A program made the translations under genes and the position numbers. A stretch of 64,000 nt of DNA from the NCBI RefSeq assembly GCF_002077175.1, contig NZ_CP014943.1, positions 2,852,001 to 2,916,000 of the forward strand, written 5' to 3'. This DNA is from Colwellia sp. PAMC 21821. Its GTDB lineage: Bacteria > Pseudomonadota > Gammaproteobacteria > Enterobacterales > Alteromonadaceae. Positions 37,592 through 47,296 of this stretch are shown here, piece after piece (position 1 is the first letter of the stretch; each line of letters begins with the position of its first letter). Below the pieces are notes generated by a model. That model ran no database searches. It was not told where the DNA came from and saw only the letters and a list, made by a program, of their open reading frames with translations.

Positions 37592-38464
37592 ATGCAGCGT
37601 ATTGTATTATTTTTATTAACTAACTTAGCCATTATGGTTGTGCTAAGTATTACCATGAGTATTTTAATGTCAGTATTTGGCATTGATCGCCAAGGCATGG
37701 GCGGCTTACTTGTTATGGCGAGTGTTTTTGGTTTCGGTGGCTCTTTTATTTCATTGCTTATGTCGAAGTGGATGGCGAAGCGCTCAGTGGGGGCTTATGT
37801 TATTGAACAGCCGAAAAACAACACTGAAACGTGGTTACTTGAAACCGTTAAACGTTATGCCCAACAAGCTAAAATTGGCATGCCTGAAGTGGCGATCTTT
37901 GAATCACCCGACATGAACGCTTTTGCAACCGGTGCCAATAAAAACAATGCCTTAGTGGCAGTTAGCACTGGTTTGCTAGCCCATATGACGCAAGAAGAAG
38001 CGGAAGCGGTTATAGGTCACGAAATTAGCCATGTGGCTAATGGTGACATGGTAACGTTAACCTTAGTACAAGGTGTAGTGAATACGTTTGTTATTTTCTT
38101 AGCTCGCGTAATTGCAGGGCTTATTGATAACGCCACCCGAAGTAACAATTCAAATGGCGCTGGGTTAGGTGGTTTTGCATATTTCGGCATAGTGTTTGTT
38201 TTAGAAATGCTCTTGGGTGTGCTTGCCAGCACGATTGTAGCTTGGTTTTCTAGAAAAAGAGAATTCCGTGCAGATATTGGTGGCGCTAAGTTAGCTGGTA
38301 CTGCGGCAATGATTGGCGCATTGGAGCGACTTAAACGCAGCCAAGAGAGCCATTTAGAAGGTTCTATGATGGCGTTTGGTATAAATACCAAATCATCTTT
38401 TAGTCAACTTTTTGCTACGCATCCGCCATTAGATGATCGTATAAAAGCGTTGAAAGCAATGTAA
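37592..38464 (+). CDS. htpX: Membrane-bound zinc metalloprotease HtpX
   Basis: An inner-membrane M48 protease that degrades misfolded membrane proteins. The 290-residue protein, matching the usual HtpX length, has two N-terminal helices (about residues 5-25 and 36-56), the zinc motif HEISH at about 140, two further helices (about 155-180 and 195-220) and the third-ligand region [12 protein letters not shown] at about 222. The ATG at 37592 is chosen over an in-frame codon 12 bases earlier because TTGGAG stands at the right distance. It is transcribed alone. Confidence 0.95.
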   Translation: MQRIVLFLLTNLAIMVVLSITMSILMSVFGIDRQGMGGLLVMASVFGFGGSFISLLMSKWMAKRSVGAYVIEQPKNNTETWLLETVKRYAQQAKIGMPEVAIFESPDMNAFATGANKNNALVAVSTGLLAHMTQEEAEAVIGHEISHVANGDMVTLTLVQGVVNTFVIFLARVIAGLIDNATRSNNSNGAGLGGFAYFGIVFVLEMLLGVLASTIVAWFSRKREFRADIGGAKLAGTAAMIGALERLKRSQESHLEGSMMAFGINTKSSFSQLFATHPPLDDRIKALKAM

Positions 38465-38600
38465 CCGATTTAAAATCTGCGTGGGCAGGGTAGGTATTCT
38501 ATCTAATTAGTTACTGCCCGAATGCAGGGCACTTATCTTATAAATGCTGACCTCGCAGATACTCTTTTTTATAGTTTACAGTTTAAATTTTGGATTTTTA

Positions 38601-39644
38601 ATGATCAACGTTGGCGTTATTGGGTATGGCATGTCAGCCAATATCTTTCATTTACCTTTTATTGAATCAAATGATAATTTTACTTTTACCGCGATAAGTA
38701 CTCGCCAAAAAGAAACGGTTCAAGCAAAGTATAAAAAGGTGCGTATTTTCGATAGCCCTGATGACTTAATTCACAGTGGATTGGTTAACTTAGTTGTTAT
38801 AACCGCGCCAAATGATGTGCATTACAAGATAGCCAAAAGTTGCTTAGAAAATGGCTTACATGTTGTTATTGAAAAGCCGATGGTGACCTCATCTATTCAA
38901 GCAGAAGAATTAATCGTACTCGCTAATAAAAATAACTGTTTATTATCGGTTTATCATAATCGCAGGTGGGATGGTGACTTTTTAACGGTTAAAAAGTTGC
39001 TAGCAAGTAATCGTTTAGGAGAGCTTAAAGTTTTTCAGTCTTGTTTTGACCGTTTCCGTCCTCAAGTGAGAACTAAATGGAAAGAGCAAGCGGGTGAGGG
39101 CACAGGTATATTATTTGATTTAGGCTCACACCTTATTGATCAAGCATTAACATTATTTGGCTTACCTACCGCTATCACAGCACGTTGCTTAGCATTACGT
39201 GAAACAGCTAAGACGACAGATTATTTTGATATTCAATTACATTACGCAAACGTGGAAATTAAATTAAGTTCTAGCCCATTTATGGCCGGCCCTATTAAAC
39301 GTTTTCAACTGGAGGGTACTTTGGGGAGTTTTATTAAGTTTGGACTTGATCCCCAAGAGCAACAACTTAATGACGGTATGAGTGTTAATGCTGATGAATT
39401 TGCATATGATGACGAAATAAATGATGGCACTTTATACCTTGGCGATCATAGTGAGATAGTTCCAACTGAGCGCGGTTGTTATCAAGCTTATTATCATAGT
39501 ATTGCTAACGCGATTAATAACAGGAGTTTGACAGATGACTCGTTAGTAAGCGCCACTGAAGCGATGCAAGTGATTAAATTAATTGAATTAGCGCAATTGA
39601 GTAGCGATCAAGGGAAAACACTTTCACTACCGTGGAATAAGTAG
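38601..39644 (+). CDS. Gfo/Idh/MocA family NAD(P)-dependent oxidoreductase
   Basis: A cytoplasmic oxidoreductase of 347 residues with the Rossmann start VGVIGYGMSANIFHLPF, the cofactor-binding EKPMVTS at about residue 94 (lysine of the EKP motif is catalytic in this family) and the C-terminal GFO_IDH_MocA_C domain with GTGILFDLGSHLIDQAL, holding the expected Asp and His. The overall layout is close to YdgJ/YhhX-type enzymes. The ATG at 38601 after TTTGGAT is preferred over an upstream in-frame start that would add an unlikely hydrophobic tail. It is flanked by htpX and convergent with speB. The substrate, a sugar or polyol, cannot be named. Confidence 0.85.
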   Translation: MINVGVIGYGMSANIFHLPFIESNDNFTFTAISTRQKETVQAKYKKVRIFDSPDDLIHSGLVNLVVITAPNDVHYKIAKSCLENGLHVVIEKPMVTSSIQAEELIVLANKNNCLLSVYHNRRWDGDFLTVKKLLASNRLGELKVFQSCFDRFRPQVRTKWKEQAGEGTGILFDLGSHLIDQALTLFGLPTAITARCLALRETAKTTDYFDIQLHYANVEIKLSSSPFMAGPIKRFQLEGTLGSFIKFGLDPQEQQLNDGMSVNADEFAYDDEINDGTLYLGDHSEIVPTERGCYQAYYHSIANAINNRSLTDDSLVSATEAMQVIKLIELAQLSSDQGKTLSLPWNK

Positions 39645-39647
39645 CAA

Positions 39648-39678
39648 GTTCGTAAGTTATTTTCGATAACTTACGAAC
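39648..39678. terminator. Bidirectional terminator-like hairpin
   Basis: GTTCGTAAGTTAT (39648-39660) is repeated exactly inverted at 39666-39678 around TTTCG. It lies between two convergent genes. T-runs are lacking, so it may rely on other factors. Confidence 0.5.
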
Positions 39679-39701
39679 ACTAAGGTGGATATTTGCGTAG
39701 T

Positions 39702-40631
39702 TTAGGTTAGCTTATGTTTGACAGTCCAAAGGTGGGCTAGTTCTAAAGCAATAGTTGCAGCTGCTAGGGCGGTAACTTCACTATTGTCGTACGCCGGGGC
39801 TACTTCAACTACATCCATACCAACGATATTAATGCCAGCTAAAGCGCGTAAAATCTTTAGTACCTTATCTGTAGATAAACCGCCACATACCGGAGTACCT
39901 GTCCCCGGCGCAAAGGCAGGGTCTAAGCAATCAATATCAAATGTTAAGTAAACCGGCATATCACCGACTCTATTTTTAATTAAAGTACATATCTCATCAA
40001 CACTCATATCATTGGCTTGCATGGCGTTGATTACAGAAAAACCATGATCTTTTTCTTGGTAATTCGTCCGAATTCCCACTTGAACAGACTTATCTCTATC
40101 AATCAGGTTTTCTTTCGGCGCATGATAAAACATTGTGCCGTGGTCATAACAACTGCCGTCATGGTATGTATCGGTATGCGCATCGAAGTGAATCAATGCC
40201 ATTGTGCCGAATTTTTTCGCATGCGCTCGCAGTATCGGCAAGGTAACAAAATGATCACCACCCAAAGATAAAACGGTTTTACCTGACGAAAGTAATTGGC
40301 CAACCGCTGTTTCAACCTGTTGACAAAAGTGTGCAGCATCGCCCGGTGAAAAAACCAAGTCTCCAGCATCAATTATTTTACAGTTCTTTAGCAAGTTAAA
40401 AGGCCACGGAAATCGCTTGCCTTCCCACGCTAAATTCACTGAGGCCTGTCTAATCGCTGTAGGGCCCATTCGGGCGCCTGAACGCCCGGTTGTAGCCATA
40501 TCAAAAGGCAAACCTAATACTACGATGTCTGCTGATGACTCAACTGGATTTTTCTCTAAAGGTTGACGTAAAAATGTCATCGCATTAGAGTAAAGAGAAT
40601 CATCAACTTGATTGAATATGTTTTGCATCAT
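39702..40631 (-). CDS. speB: Agmatinase SpeB
   Basis: It hydrolyses agmatine to putrescine and urea with two manganese ions. The 309-residue protein has the ureohydrolase motifs in order: GGDHFVTLP at about residue 128, [11 protein letters not shown] at about 150 and [19 protein letters not shown] at about 230. All metal-ligand Asp/His positions are present. It starts 8 bases after speA with AAGGAAG upstream. Two consecutive ATG codons (40631 and 40628) are both possible starts. Together with SpeA it forms the arginine-to-putrescine route. Confidence 0.94.
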   Translation of the reverse strand: MMQNIFNQVDDSLYSNAMTFLRQPLEKNPVESSADIVVLGLPFDMATTGRSGARMGPTAIRQASVNLAWEGKRFPWPFNLLKNCKIIDAGDLVFSPGDAAHFCQQVETAVGQLLSSGKTVLSLGGDHFVTLPILRAHAKKFGTMALIHFDAHTDTYHDGSCYDHGTMFYHAPKENLIDRDKSVQVGIRTNYQEKDHGFSVINAMQANDMSVDEICTLIKNRVGDMPVYLTFDIDCLDPAFAPGTGTPVCGGLSTDKVLKILRALAGINIVGMDVVEVAPAYDNSEVTALAAATIALELAHLWTVKHKLT

Positions 40632-40639
40632 AACTTCCT

Positions 40640-42550
40640 TTAAATATCTTCAAGGTAGGTATAGCCCTTAAGGCCATCAACTAGCTCTTTATAAACTACT
40701 TCACCTTCATCTTTAGGTAATCTAGCTGCTATAAGCTCGGCATAAGTTTGTTGAAACAGTTTTGCATCTAAATGCACATAATTCAACATATCTTCAACCG
40801 TATCACCTTCATTAATTTCAGTTATTTCTGCTTCACCATCATCATTTATAAAGACTACCGCGCTGTGGGTATCGCCGAATAAGTTATGCATATCGCCTAA
40901 AATTTCTTGATAAGCGCCCACTAAGAAAAAGCCGATTAAATAAGGTTCATCTTCGGTCCATGCCGGCACTGGCAATGTGCTTTCAATACCTTGGCCATCA
41001 ACGTAATGGTTAATAATTCCATCTGAATCACAAGTAATGTCTAATAATACGGCTCTTTTTTCATGTGATTTATGCAAGTTATTCAACGGTAAAATCGGAA
41101 AAACCTGATCTATACCCCACGAATCAGGTAAAGATTGAAATAAAGAAAAATTCACAAAAAATTTATCTGCCAGTTTTTCAGCTAAATCATCAATTATAGG
41201 TCGATGAAAACGATTTTTACTGTCCATCAATTGATTTAATTCATAACAAATACGCAAGTTAACTTGCTCTGACCAAGCGCGTTGAGTTAAATCTAATAAC
41301 CCCATAGAAAATTGGCCATGTACTTCAGCTAAGTCACTTTGAGTGTCATGATAAATTTCAATAAGAGCGCGGTCATCTTGACGATCTTTTAACTGCTCTA
41401 ACGAACGCCACATGTTATTTAAAAGCACAGACTCATCACTTAAAGGTGCGGTTATGTTTTCTGGCTGATAAGATTCCGCGCCAATAACATTAGAAATAAG
41501 TACAGCATGATGTGCTGTTAATGCTCGACCAGACTCTGAAATAATCATCGGCATAGGTTGATCATAGCTCTTACAGATATCACCAATGGTATTAACAATA
41601 TTATTAGCGTACTCCGCTAGGCTGTAGTTCATGGAGTTATGAGACTGGCTACGTGTACCGTCATAGTCTATGGCCAAACCGCCACCAACATCCATGCATG
41701 AAATACCTGCACCAAGACGGCGAAGCTCACAATAAAAACGCGCGGCTTCACTAACGCCCAATCTCACATCTCTTATATTAGCTATTTGGGAGCCTAAGTG
41801 AAAATGCACTAATTTTAATGTATCAAGCATGTTTTCTTCTTTAAGTACTTTAACAACGTTAAGTACTTGTGAGGCTGATAAACCAAACTTTGATTTTTCA
41901 CCACCACTTGCTTGCCACTTTCCTTTACCTTGAGATGCCAAACGCACACGTATGCCTAAACGAGGCTCAACATTCAACTTTTTCGCTTCGGTTAAAATCA
42001 TCGCCAGTTCAGACATTTTCTCTAAAACAATATGAACTTTATGTCCTAATTTTTCGCCGATTAACGCTAAACGGACATACTCGCGGTCTTTGTAACCATT
42101 ACAAACGATAACAGATGAAACCTTTTGAGCCATTGCCAAAACAGCGAGTAACTCAGCTTTACTACCAGCTTCAAGACCTAGTTGAGTATATTCTTTGTTA
42201 TGTTGACTAGCTAAAATTTCATCCACAACTTCGCGCTGTTGATTAACCTTAATAGGGTAAACCAGTAAATATTTTTGCTGATAATCATATGCCTCAATCG
42301 CATTATTAAAAGCTTCACATAAACTGTGAATGCGATGATGAATTATTTGCGGAAATCGCACTAAAGCTGGCAAAGTTAAGCCTTTAGCTTCAATCATTTT
42401 AGCAATAGTAGTTAAATCTACCGTGTGATTTTGATTATCAAACTTAGGCGCAACATATACGTTACCTGTATCGTTGATACCGAAATAGCCCTGACTCCAA
42501 TGACGTACATTGTAATGTGTACGTGCGTGATCAAGATTATCTTTATTCAT
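40640..42550 (-). CDS. speA: Biosynthetic arginine decarboxylase SpeA
   Basis: A PLP-dependent enzyme that converts arginine to agmatine. The 636-residue protein is near the usual SpeA length, with the PLP lysine region [12 protein letters not shown] at about residue 100, the glycine-rich phosphate-binding [12 protein letters not shown] at about 295, the HFHLGSQI motif and a C-terminal insert typical of the biosynthetic (not inducible AdiA) type. AAAGGAACACC precedes the ATG. A 177-base leader separates it from a possible 20-codon upstream ORF (42727-42789), which may regulate it. Confidence 0.95.
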   Translation of the reverse strand: MNKDNLDHARTHYNVRHWSQGYFGINDTGNVYVAPKFDNQNHTVDLTTIAKMIEAKGLTLPALVRFPQIIHHRIHSLCEAFNNAIEAYDYQQKYLLVYPIKVNQQREVVDEILASQHNKEYTQLGLEAGSKAELLAVLAMAQKVSSVIVCNGYKDREYVRLALIGEKLGHKVHIVLEKMSELAMILTEAKKLNVEPRLGIRVRLASQGKGKWQASGGEKSKFGLSASQVLNVVKVLKEENMLDTLKLVHFHLGSQIANIRDVRLGVSEAARFYCELRRLGAGISCMDVGGGLAIDYDGTRSQSHNSMNYSLAEYANNIVNTIGDICKSYDQPMPMIISESGRALTAHHAVLISNVIGAESYQPENITAPLSDESVLLNNMWRSLEQLKDRQDDRALIEIYHDTQSDLAEVHGQFSMGLLDLTQRAWSEQVNLRICYELNQLMDSKNRFHRPIIDDLAEKLADKFFVNFSLFQSLPDSWGIDQVFPILPLNNLHKSHEKRAVLLDITCDSDGIINHYVDGQGIESTLPVPAWTEDEPYLIGFFLVGAYQEILGDMHNLFGDTHSAVVFINDDGEAEITEINEGDTVEDMLNYVHLDAKLFQQTYAELIAARLPKDEGEVVYKELVDGLKGYTYLEDI

Positions 42551-43261
42551 TGGTGTTCCTTTAGCCTTTTTATTTAATAACAGAAAGGGAATTTATTGTG
42601 GGTAATGGGGCGCGAATTAGAATTTAACAGCGCCTTAATGTCCAACAAAAAAAATATTATTTGATGACAATTATTATTGATTAGTCACTGGTATTTAAAC
42701 TGTCATTGAAAACTACAGGTTATCTTTTATTTTTCATGATGGATTTTGGGCAAAGTACAGACAATCGGCAGACGAGATAAGCGAGCCATAATGTCTTCCT
42801 TTACATTTATTTAGTATTAAATGTGAAATTGATAATTTCATTTCTATAACTTAACTGCTTTCGACGAACCTGACCCCATTCCATTGATCCCATTAGTCTC
42901 TTGCTTTTTAAACATGAATAACTTCTTCAATATTTTTTGTTAAGTTAATTAAAAAATTGATGTTGTACTTTGTTAATAAAAGTGCAAAATCAGGCGGATT
43001 TTTTACTTGGGCTAGAATTTTATTGTTACTAGATAACGTTTATGAACAGTTAACACAAAATAACGATGCTATAAATCGTATTTTGTAGTGATATAAAAAC
43101 CACCACGTGGATAAGACGGTTGAAATTAATAATTAATTAGGAATTGAAAGCAGAGTAAAAAATAATACTAAGGCAATTTATTGAATAAGTCATACAAGCT
43201 CGCGTAGCTTGTCTTAAAACATATTAATACAGTCATAATACAGAAATTTAAATGAGTAACC
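42551..43261. other. Divergent region between speA and the RMD1-like gene
   Basis: 711 bases. It contains the candidate leader ORF at 42727-42789, an eight-A run (42647-42654) preceded on the minus strand by a weak 6-bp hairpin, and a CTGACCCC motif at 42870-42877. The last is repeated inverted at 47786-47796 as GGGGTCAGGTT. The part from 42900 to 43261 shows nothing further. Confidence 0.5.
42727..42789 (-). CDS. Candidate leader peptide upstream of speA (20 residues)
   Basis: A short ORF, MARLSRLPIVCTLPKIHHEK, begins with ATG after a full AAGGAAG ribosome site at five bases' distance, a better site than most full-length genes here. It ends 176 bases before the speA ATG on the same strand. 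Between them lie a weak ATGACA/TGTCAT hairpin and a run of eight T. The peptide is basic, with two arginines, two prolines and a His-His-Glu-Lys end. Polyamine genes in enterobacteria can be controlled by an arrest peptide (SpeFL for speF); this sequence is not that peptide. Coding status and function are inferred. Confidence 0.4.
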   Translation of the reverse strand: MARLSRLPIVCTLPKIHHEK

Positions 43262-44083
43262 ATGGAACAATTAATGACAGATAATAACATCGCATTTAGT
43301 GATAATAAGTTATCTATTTACAATTTTGGTGATGATTTTTCATCAGAAAATTCGAATATCGACAAGCGTTTTTTTGAAGGCGGCACTCGTTACAGAGATG
43401 CTGTGCAAATAGTTGTGCCATCTGGAGAATATTGGATATTTGACTACGGAGTTGTGGTGTTTTGGGCCGTTGATAAAGCTGAGCGCCAAGCATTAATCAA
43501 TAGCCTTAAAAAAGACAATACAACGCATTTTGAAAAAATTGAAGAGCATTTATGTTTTGCATTCGCTGATGAATTAATGATTAAAAAAGACGTTATTACC
43601 TTACCAGATCATGATCCTTTAACGCGCTTAGCAATAAGTCATGCATTAGCACAATCGAGCAAACTTATGGAGTATGAGGTGCAAGCGCAAAATTCGATAA
43701 AAGACTATGCCCATATTCCAGAAGAGTTAGCTAAGTTTGGTAAAATATCGATTAGCTCGAAAGAAATCGCTAAAATTAGAGGCACGTTATTAAGTACTAA
43801 AAGCGACATTATTTTGCATTATGGCTTACTAGACACTCCTGACTTTTTTTGGGAATATCCGGAATATGAAGCGGCTTATGAACGTATGGCGCGCTATATG
43901 GATGTGCACCAGCGTGTTGATTTATTGTCGAAAAAACTCTCAACCATTAATGAACTATTTGAAGTGCTAGCGGAAGAGCAAAAACATCAACATTCATCAT
44001 TTTTAGAATGGATTATTATTGTGTTGATCGCCATTGAAATTGCTATATTTTTTGTCGAAGAGTTTAAAAGCTTAATGGCCTAA
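43262..44083 (+). CDS. RMD1/DUF155 family protein
   Basis: A 273-residue protein whose body matches the RMD1 (DUF155) family: a variable N-terminus, a central core with HLCFAFADELMIKKDVITLPDHDP and LAISHALAQSSKLMEYE, and a C-terminal part with LLDTPDFFWEYPEYEAAYERM and RVDLLSKKLSTINELFEVLAE. It ends in one membrane helix (about residues 245-265). In yeast and plants, family members are mitochondrial or organellar proteins linked to translation or cell division. The bacterial role is unknown. The first ATG has no clear ribosome site; a second in-frame ATG at 43274 follows GGAA and may be the true start. It is a single-gene unit. Confidence 0.8.
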   Translation: MEQLMTDNNIAFSDNKLSIYNFGDDFSSENSNIDKRFFEGGTRYRDAVQIVVPSGEYWIFDYGVVVFWAVDKAERQALINSLKKDNTTHFEKIEEHLCFAFADELMIKKDVITLPDHDPLTRLAISHALAQSSKLMEYEVQAQNSIKDYAHIPEELAKFGKISISSKEIAKIRGTLLSTKSDIILHYGLLDTPDFFWEYPEYEAAYERMARYMDVHQRVDLLSKKLSTINELFEVLAEEQKHQHSSFLEWIIIVLIAIEIAIFFVEEFKSLMA

Positions 44084-44335
44084 TTTACCAGGAATTCCCT
44101 CTTTGTGTAATCAAGCAATATACCCCAATAATTCTTTTTTGTTTTGCTTGATAACAGGGGAACTAAGTATTTTTAAAGTCTGTGGGCAGGTTCGTTGAAA
44201 CATATTGAGCTTATGTCGACTACTGAATTTGGTCACTAGCTCAACACTTATCGATAGCACCTAAACAATAAAATCCAGACGAAAAAAACCTTAACATTGC
44301 TGTTAAGGTTTCGTTTCTTCTCGCTAGAGAATGAA

Positions 44336-44392
44336 TGGTGCCGACTGCCAGAGTCGAACTGCTAGTCTAATATGAGCTATTGATTCAATCAG
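44336..44392 (-). pseudogene. Decayed tRNA-Thr 3' fragment (inner copy, left repeat)
   Basis: About 25 bases (44336-44360) match the CCA end, acceptor and T-arm of tRNA-Thr with one change. The rest is degenerate. An equivalent copy lies at 47940-47996. Confidence 0.65.
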
Positions 44393-44412
44393 TGTCAGTT
44401 TTATTTAGGCAA

Positions 44413-44442
44413 ATAAAAAAGCCTCAACATTGCTGTTGAGGC
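44413..44442 (-). terminator. Displaced copy of the tRNA-Thr terminator
   Basis: The same GCCTCAACA/TGTTGAGGC stem with an adjacent T-run on the minus strand as at 48017-48046, here downstream of the truncated tRNA. Confidence 0.6.
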
Positions 44443-44453
44443 TTCGTTATAAA

Positions 44454-44498
44454 TGGTGCCGACTGCCGGAGTCGAACTGGCGACCTACTGATTACAAG
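44454..44498 (-). pseudogene. tRNA-Thr 3' half (truncated copy)
   Basis: 45 bases identical to positions 32-76 of the intact tRNA-Thr at 48058-48133, i.e. anticodon loop, variable region, T-arm, acceptor strand and CCA. The 5' half is missing. It looks like the displaced 3' end left by integration at a tRNA gene. Confidence 0.85.
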
Positions 44499-44618
44499 GT
44501 ATCGGCTTGGTCTAGCTAAAGTCATTAATTATGCGGCTTAACCATATGAATAATGTATTAAAATATAACAATGATCCTATCTATTTTATTTGTTGAATAT
44601 TGACATGTTAGTGATTTT

Positions 44619-45653
44619 TTAGCGTGAATTTTTATGTATTGAAAGTATATCTTCAATAACAGCGTATCCTGTTTCTAAGCGGCCTGCACCTGGACCAATT
44701 AAGGTAATATCACCTAGTAACTCTGTTGAATAGGTAATGGCATTTGTCGCACCTTTAATTGATGCTAACGGGTGTTCGCTCGATACCATCTCAGGTTTAA
44801 CTGATGCCAAGAACCCATCGTTGTGCTTTTCAACTGTGCCAATTAATTTCCAATGCTTATTTAAAGCAGTCGCGTTAGCAATATCATTATTTGTGATCTG
44901 GCTAATGCCTTTGCGATCTATATCATCTAATGTAAGAGATAAATCCATTAAAAGGTTGCCCAGGATAACGACTTTTGCAGCAGCGTCATAACCCTCAACA
45001 TCACCGGTGGGGTCTGCTTCAGCATAACCAAGTTCTTGAGCTTGTTTAAGAGCATCTTCATATCCAATTCCTGAAGACATCTCACCTAATATATAATTTG
45101 TCGTGCCATTAAGAATTCCTTGAATTTTTGTTATACCGGCGGCTAACAACATTTCATTACCTAAGTTTATTGAAGGAGTTCCGCTCATTACCGTACCTTC
45201 AATGCCAATTTGAACATTTTTGCTTAATGCTAATTTACGAAGTTCAGGAAAGTGTAAAGCAACGGGTCCTTTATTCGTCATAGAAACATGCATACCATTA
45301 TTTAATGCCTGTTTAATATGACTTACTGCGGGTTCACCTGTTTGTAGATCCGTAAAAGCAAGTTCTACTAGAATATCAGCGCCACTGTTATCGATTGTTT
45401 CAGTCGCATTCCAACCTGTGATTGGAGCAATAGTACTTTTTAGATCGCCATGTTTTTCTAGATCAGATAATAAAACTTCAGGGTCCAAACCGTTAGGGTT
45501 AGAAACACTGCCTTTATATAGGTCACATACCGCTACTATGCTTAAATTAATACCAAACTTTTTTATTAAAAGGTTTTTTTTGTCACTAATAATTTTAGTT
45601 AGGCCTTGACCAACATTCCCAAAACCGATTATTGCTAATTTATATGTTTTCAT
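44619..45653 (-). CDS. Homoserine dehydrogenase (monofunctional, short form)
   Basis: It interconverts homoserine and aspartate semialdehyde with NAD(P). The 344-residue protein has an N-terminal Rossmann domain (LAIIGFGNVGQGLTKII) and the catalytic domain with the family marks MTNKGPVALHF, IEGTVMSGTPSINLG, GILNGTTNYIL and AEADPTGDVEGYDAAAKV (catalytic Asp and Lys region). There is no aspartokinase or C-terminal ACT domain, so threonine feedback control is absent. The ATG at 45653 has TTTAGGAAG upstream, at six bases. It lies 51 bases after an aldehyde dehydrogenase in a two-gene operon. The missing ACT domain and this partner favour a catabolic over a biosynthetic role, by inference. Confidence 0.88.
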   Translation of the reverse strand: MKTYKLAIIGFGNVGQGLTKIISDKKNLLIKKFGINLSIVAVCDLYKGSVSNPNGLDPEVLLSDLEKHGDLKSTIAPITGWNATETIDNSGADILVELAFTDLQTGEPAVSHIKQALNNGMHVSMTNKGPVALHFPELRKLALSKNVQIGIEGTVMSGTPSINLGNEMLLAAGITKIQGILNGTTNYILGEMSSGIGYEDALKQAQELGYAEADPTGDVEGYDAAAKVVILGNLLMDLSLTLDDIDRKGISQITNNDIANATALNKHWKLIGTVEKHNDGFLASVKPEMVSSEHPLASIKGATNAITYSTELLGDITLIGPGAGRLETGYAVIEDILSIHKNSR

Positions 45654-45704
45654 TACGTTCTTCCTAAATATATATTTCAAATGTTGAATTATTGATTGAT
45701 AGCG

Positions 45705-47141
45705 TTATTTTCGTAAATTAAAACAATAAGTTTTTATGTCGGTCATCTCTTTAACTGCATTCATAACACCCTCTCGACCAACACCTGACCCTTTAACTCC
45801 GCCAAATGGCATCGCATCAATACGATAATCACTGCTGTCATTTATCATTACGCCACCACAGTCCATTGAGTCTGCAAGTTCAAAAGCCAGTTCAAGGTCA
45901 TTGGTAAATATTCCAGCTTGTAAGCCAAATTCGACATCATTTGCTTGAGTTATTGCTGCTTCTTTATCAGAAAATCGATACAACACAGTCACAGGTCCGA
46001 ACACTTCTTCCTTGGCAATTAAGCAGTCATTACTTACATTTTCAAAAACAGTAGGTTGAAAAAAGTTTCCCTGTCTTTTCCCACCACAGAGTAATGTTGA
46101 ATTTTTTTCAAGCGCATCTTTTACCATGGCTTCAACTTTAAGCGCCGCGCGACTATTAATCATTGGGCCCATTTGTGTAGATTCAGAGAGTTTGTCTCCC
46201 ATAGAAATTTTGCTTGCACGAAGACAAAATTCTGAAGCAAACTGATCATAGAGTTCATCTTGAATATAAATTCTTTGAACATGTAAACAGTTTTGGCCTG
46301 CAGCCCAGAAAGCACCACTCACACATGCTTCCATTGCCAGCTCAGCATTTGCATCATTCATGACTATTACCGGGCAATTACTGCCAAGCTCCATAGACAT
46401 TTTCTTTAAACCGGCGAGACTTAGAATTCTTTCTCCTACACTTTTTCCGCCAGTAAATGAAACCATATTAATACGAGGATCTGATACGATCATATCGCCT
46501 ATATCTATGCCATAGCCGGTAACCAAATTTAAAATACCTTTAGGTAAATTTGTTTTATTAAATAGTTCTACCAGTAGTTTTGCGACAAGAGGCGTCTCAT
46601 GGTGAGGCAGAATAATTACTGAATTTCCTGCCGCTATAGCGGGACCTATTTTATGAGCGACTAAATTTAAAGGGTCATTAAAAGGAGTAATAGCAGCAAC
46701 AACACCAAGCGGTATCCTGCGATAATAGCCAAATCGATTTTCTGAGCCAGGAGCTTGATCAAAAGCAATAGTTTCTCCAGTTAAGCGCCTAGCTTCTTCC
46801 GCGCTGATCCGTATAGTTTCAACACACCTAGAAACTTCTTTTCTGGCTTCATTAATTGTTTTAATACCTTCACGTGCAATCATTTGAGCAAACAATTCTT
46901 TTTGATTACTTAAATTATCAGCAACTTCATTAAGTACAGACATGCGTACATTTGAAGAAAGTTTTTTAGCTTTCTGGGCTCCTATTACCGCTGCCTCAAT
47001 AATAGCGTCAACTTCACTTACAGAGTTATTCACAACTGTACCGACTAAACTACCATCTTCAGGGTTTAATACTTGTATCTGTGGTTGTGAGTTTTTTATA
47101 TCTATAGTCGTTGGAGCAGACAAACTTTGTATTGTAGGCAT
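45705..47141 (-). CDS. Aldehyde dehydrogenase (phosphonoacetaldehyde/lactaldehyde dehydrogenase-like)
   Basis: A 478-residue NAD(P)-dependent aldehyde dehydrogenase with the oxyanion Asn region ITPFNDPLN, the general base in MELGSNCPVIV, the nucleophile in AAGQNCLHVQR and the EEVFGPVTVLY motif. The GQNC-x-x-VQR pattern is that of small-aldehyde enzymes such as phosphonoacetaldehyde, lactaldehyde and related semialdehyde dehydrogenases. The ATG follows AAAGGAATATATCC. Being first in the operon with homoserine dehydrogenase, its likely substrate is aspartate 4-semialdehyde, giving aspartate. That is an inference, and other aldehydes remain possible. It is divergent from an Lrp-type regulator. 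Confidence 0.85.
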   Translation of the reverse strand: MPTIQSLSAPTTIDIKNSQPQIQVLNPEDGSLVGTVVNNSVSEVDAIIEAAVIGAQKAKKLSSNVRMSVLNEVADNLSNQKELFAQMIAREGIKTINEARKEVSRCVETIRISAEEARRLTGETIAFDQAPGSENRFGYYRRIPLGVVAAITPFNDPLNLVAHKIGPAIAAGNSVIILPHHETPLVAKLLVELFNKTNLPKGILNLVTGYGIDIGDMIVSDPRINMVSFTGGKSVGERILSLAGLKKMSMELGSNCPVIVMNDANAELAMEACVSGAFWAAGQNCLHVQRIYIQDELYDQFASEFCLRASKISMGDKLSESTQMGPMINSRAALKVEAMVKDALEKNSTLLCGGKRQGNFFQPTVFENVSNDCLIAKEEVFGPVTVLYRFSDKEAAITQANDVEFGLQAGIFTNDLELAFELADSMDCGGVMINDSSDYRIDAMPFGGVKGSGVGREGVMNAVKEMTDIKTYCFNLRK

Positions 47142-47256
47142 GGATATATTCCTTTGTTAATGATTTAGTGAACTACAGATAGTTTACCTACCACTTATGG
47201 TTTACATCGTGCGTAATTTTATAATAAATGCAATTATATTCGTTATTTTTAAAATA

Positions 47257-47278
47257 TATTGATAGAATTATATCAATA
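47257..47278. promoter_or_regulatory. Palindromic candidate operator before the Lrp-type gene
   Basis: TATTGATA (47257-47264) and TATCAATA (47271-47278) form a dyad with a six-base spacer, 18 bases before the regulator's ATG and inside the 155-bp divergent region. The size and AT-rich centre fit an Lrp/AsnC-type site. Confidence 0.45.
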
Positions 47279-47296
47279 ATGATTTGGGTGTATTAA

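Larger units (their letters stand above)
44187..44498. repeat. Left copy of a 312-bp direct repeat ending inside a tRNA-Thr 3' half
   Basis: This segment aligns without gaps to 47791-48102 (offset 3604 throughout), with scattered substitutions in its left half and near identity in its right half. It contains two terminator-like hairpins and two tRNA-Thr 3' pieces. Similarity stops abruptly at 44498, the anticodon stem/loop boundary of the tRNA. Confidence 0.9.

Noticed and set aside
44110..44152. ATCAAGCAA / TTGCTTGAT inverted repeat after the RMD1-like gene
   Set aside because: A 25-base loop with the T-run inside the loop, not after the stem; may be a weak terminator but too uncertain to list.
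44619..45653. Homoserine dehydrogenase as part of a threonine biosynthesis operon
   Set aside because: No thrB, thrC or aspartokinase domain is adjacent, and the partner is an aldehyde dehydrogenase with an Lrp-type regulator; a biosynthetic role is not excluded but not supported.
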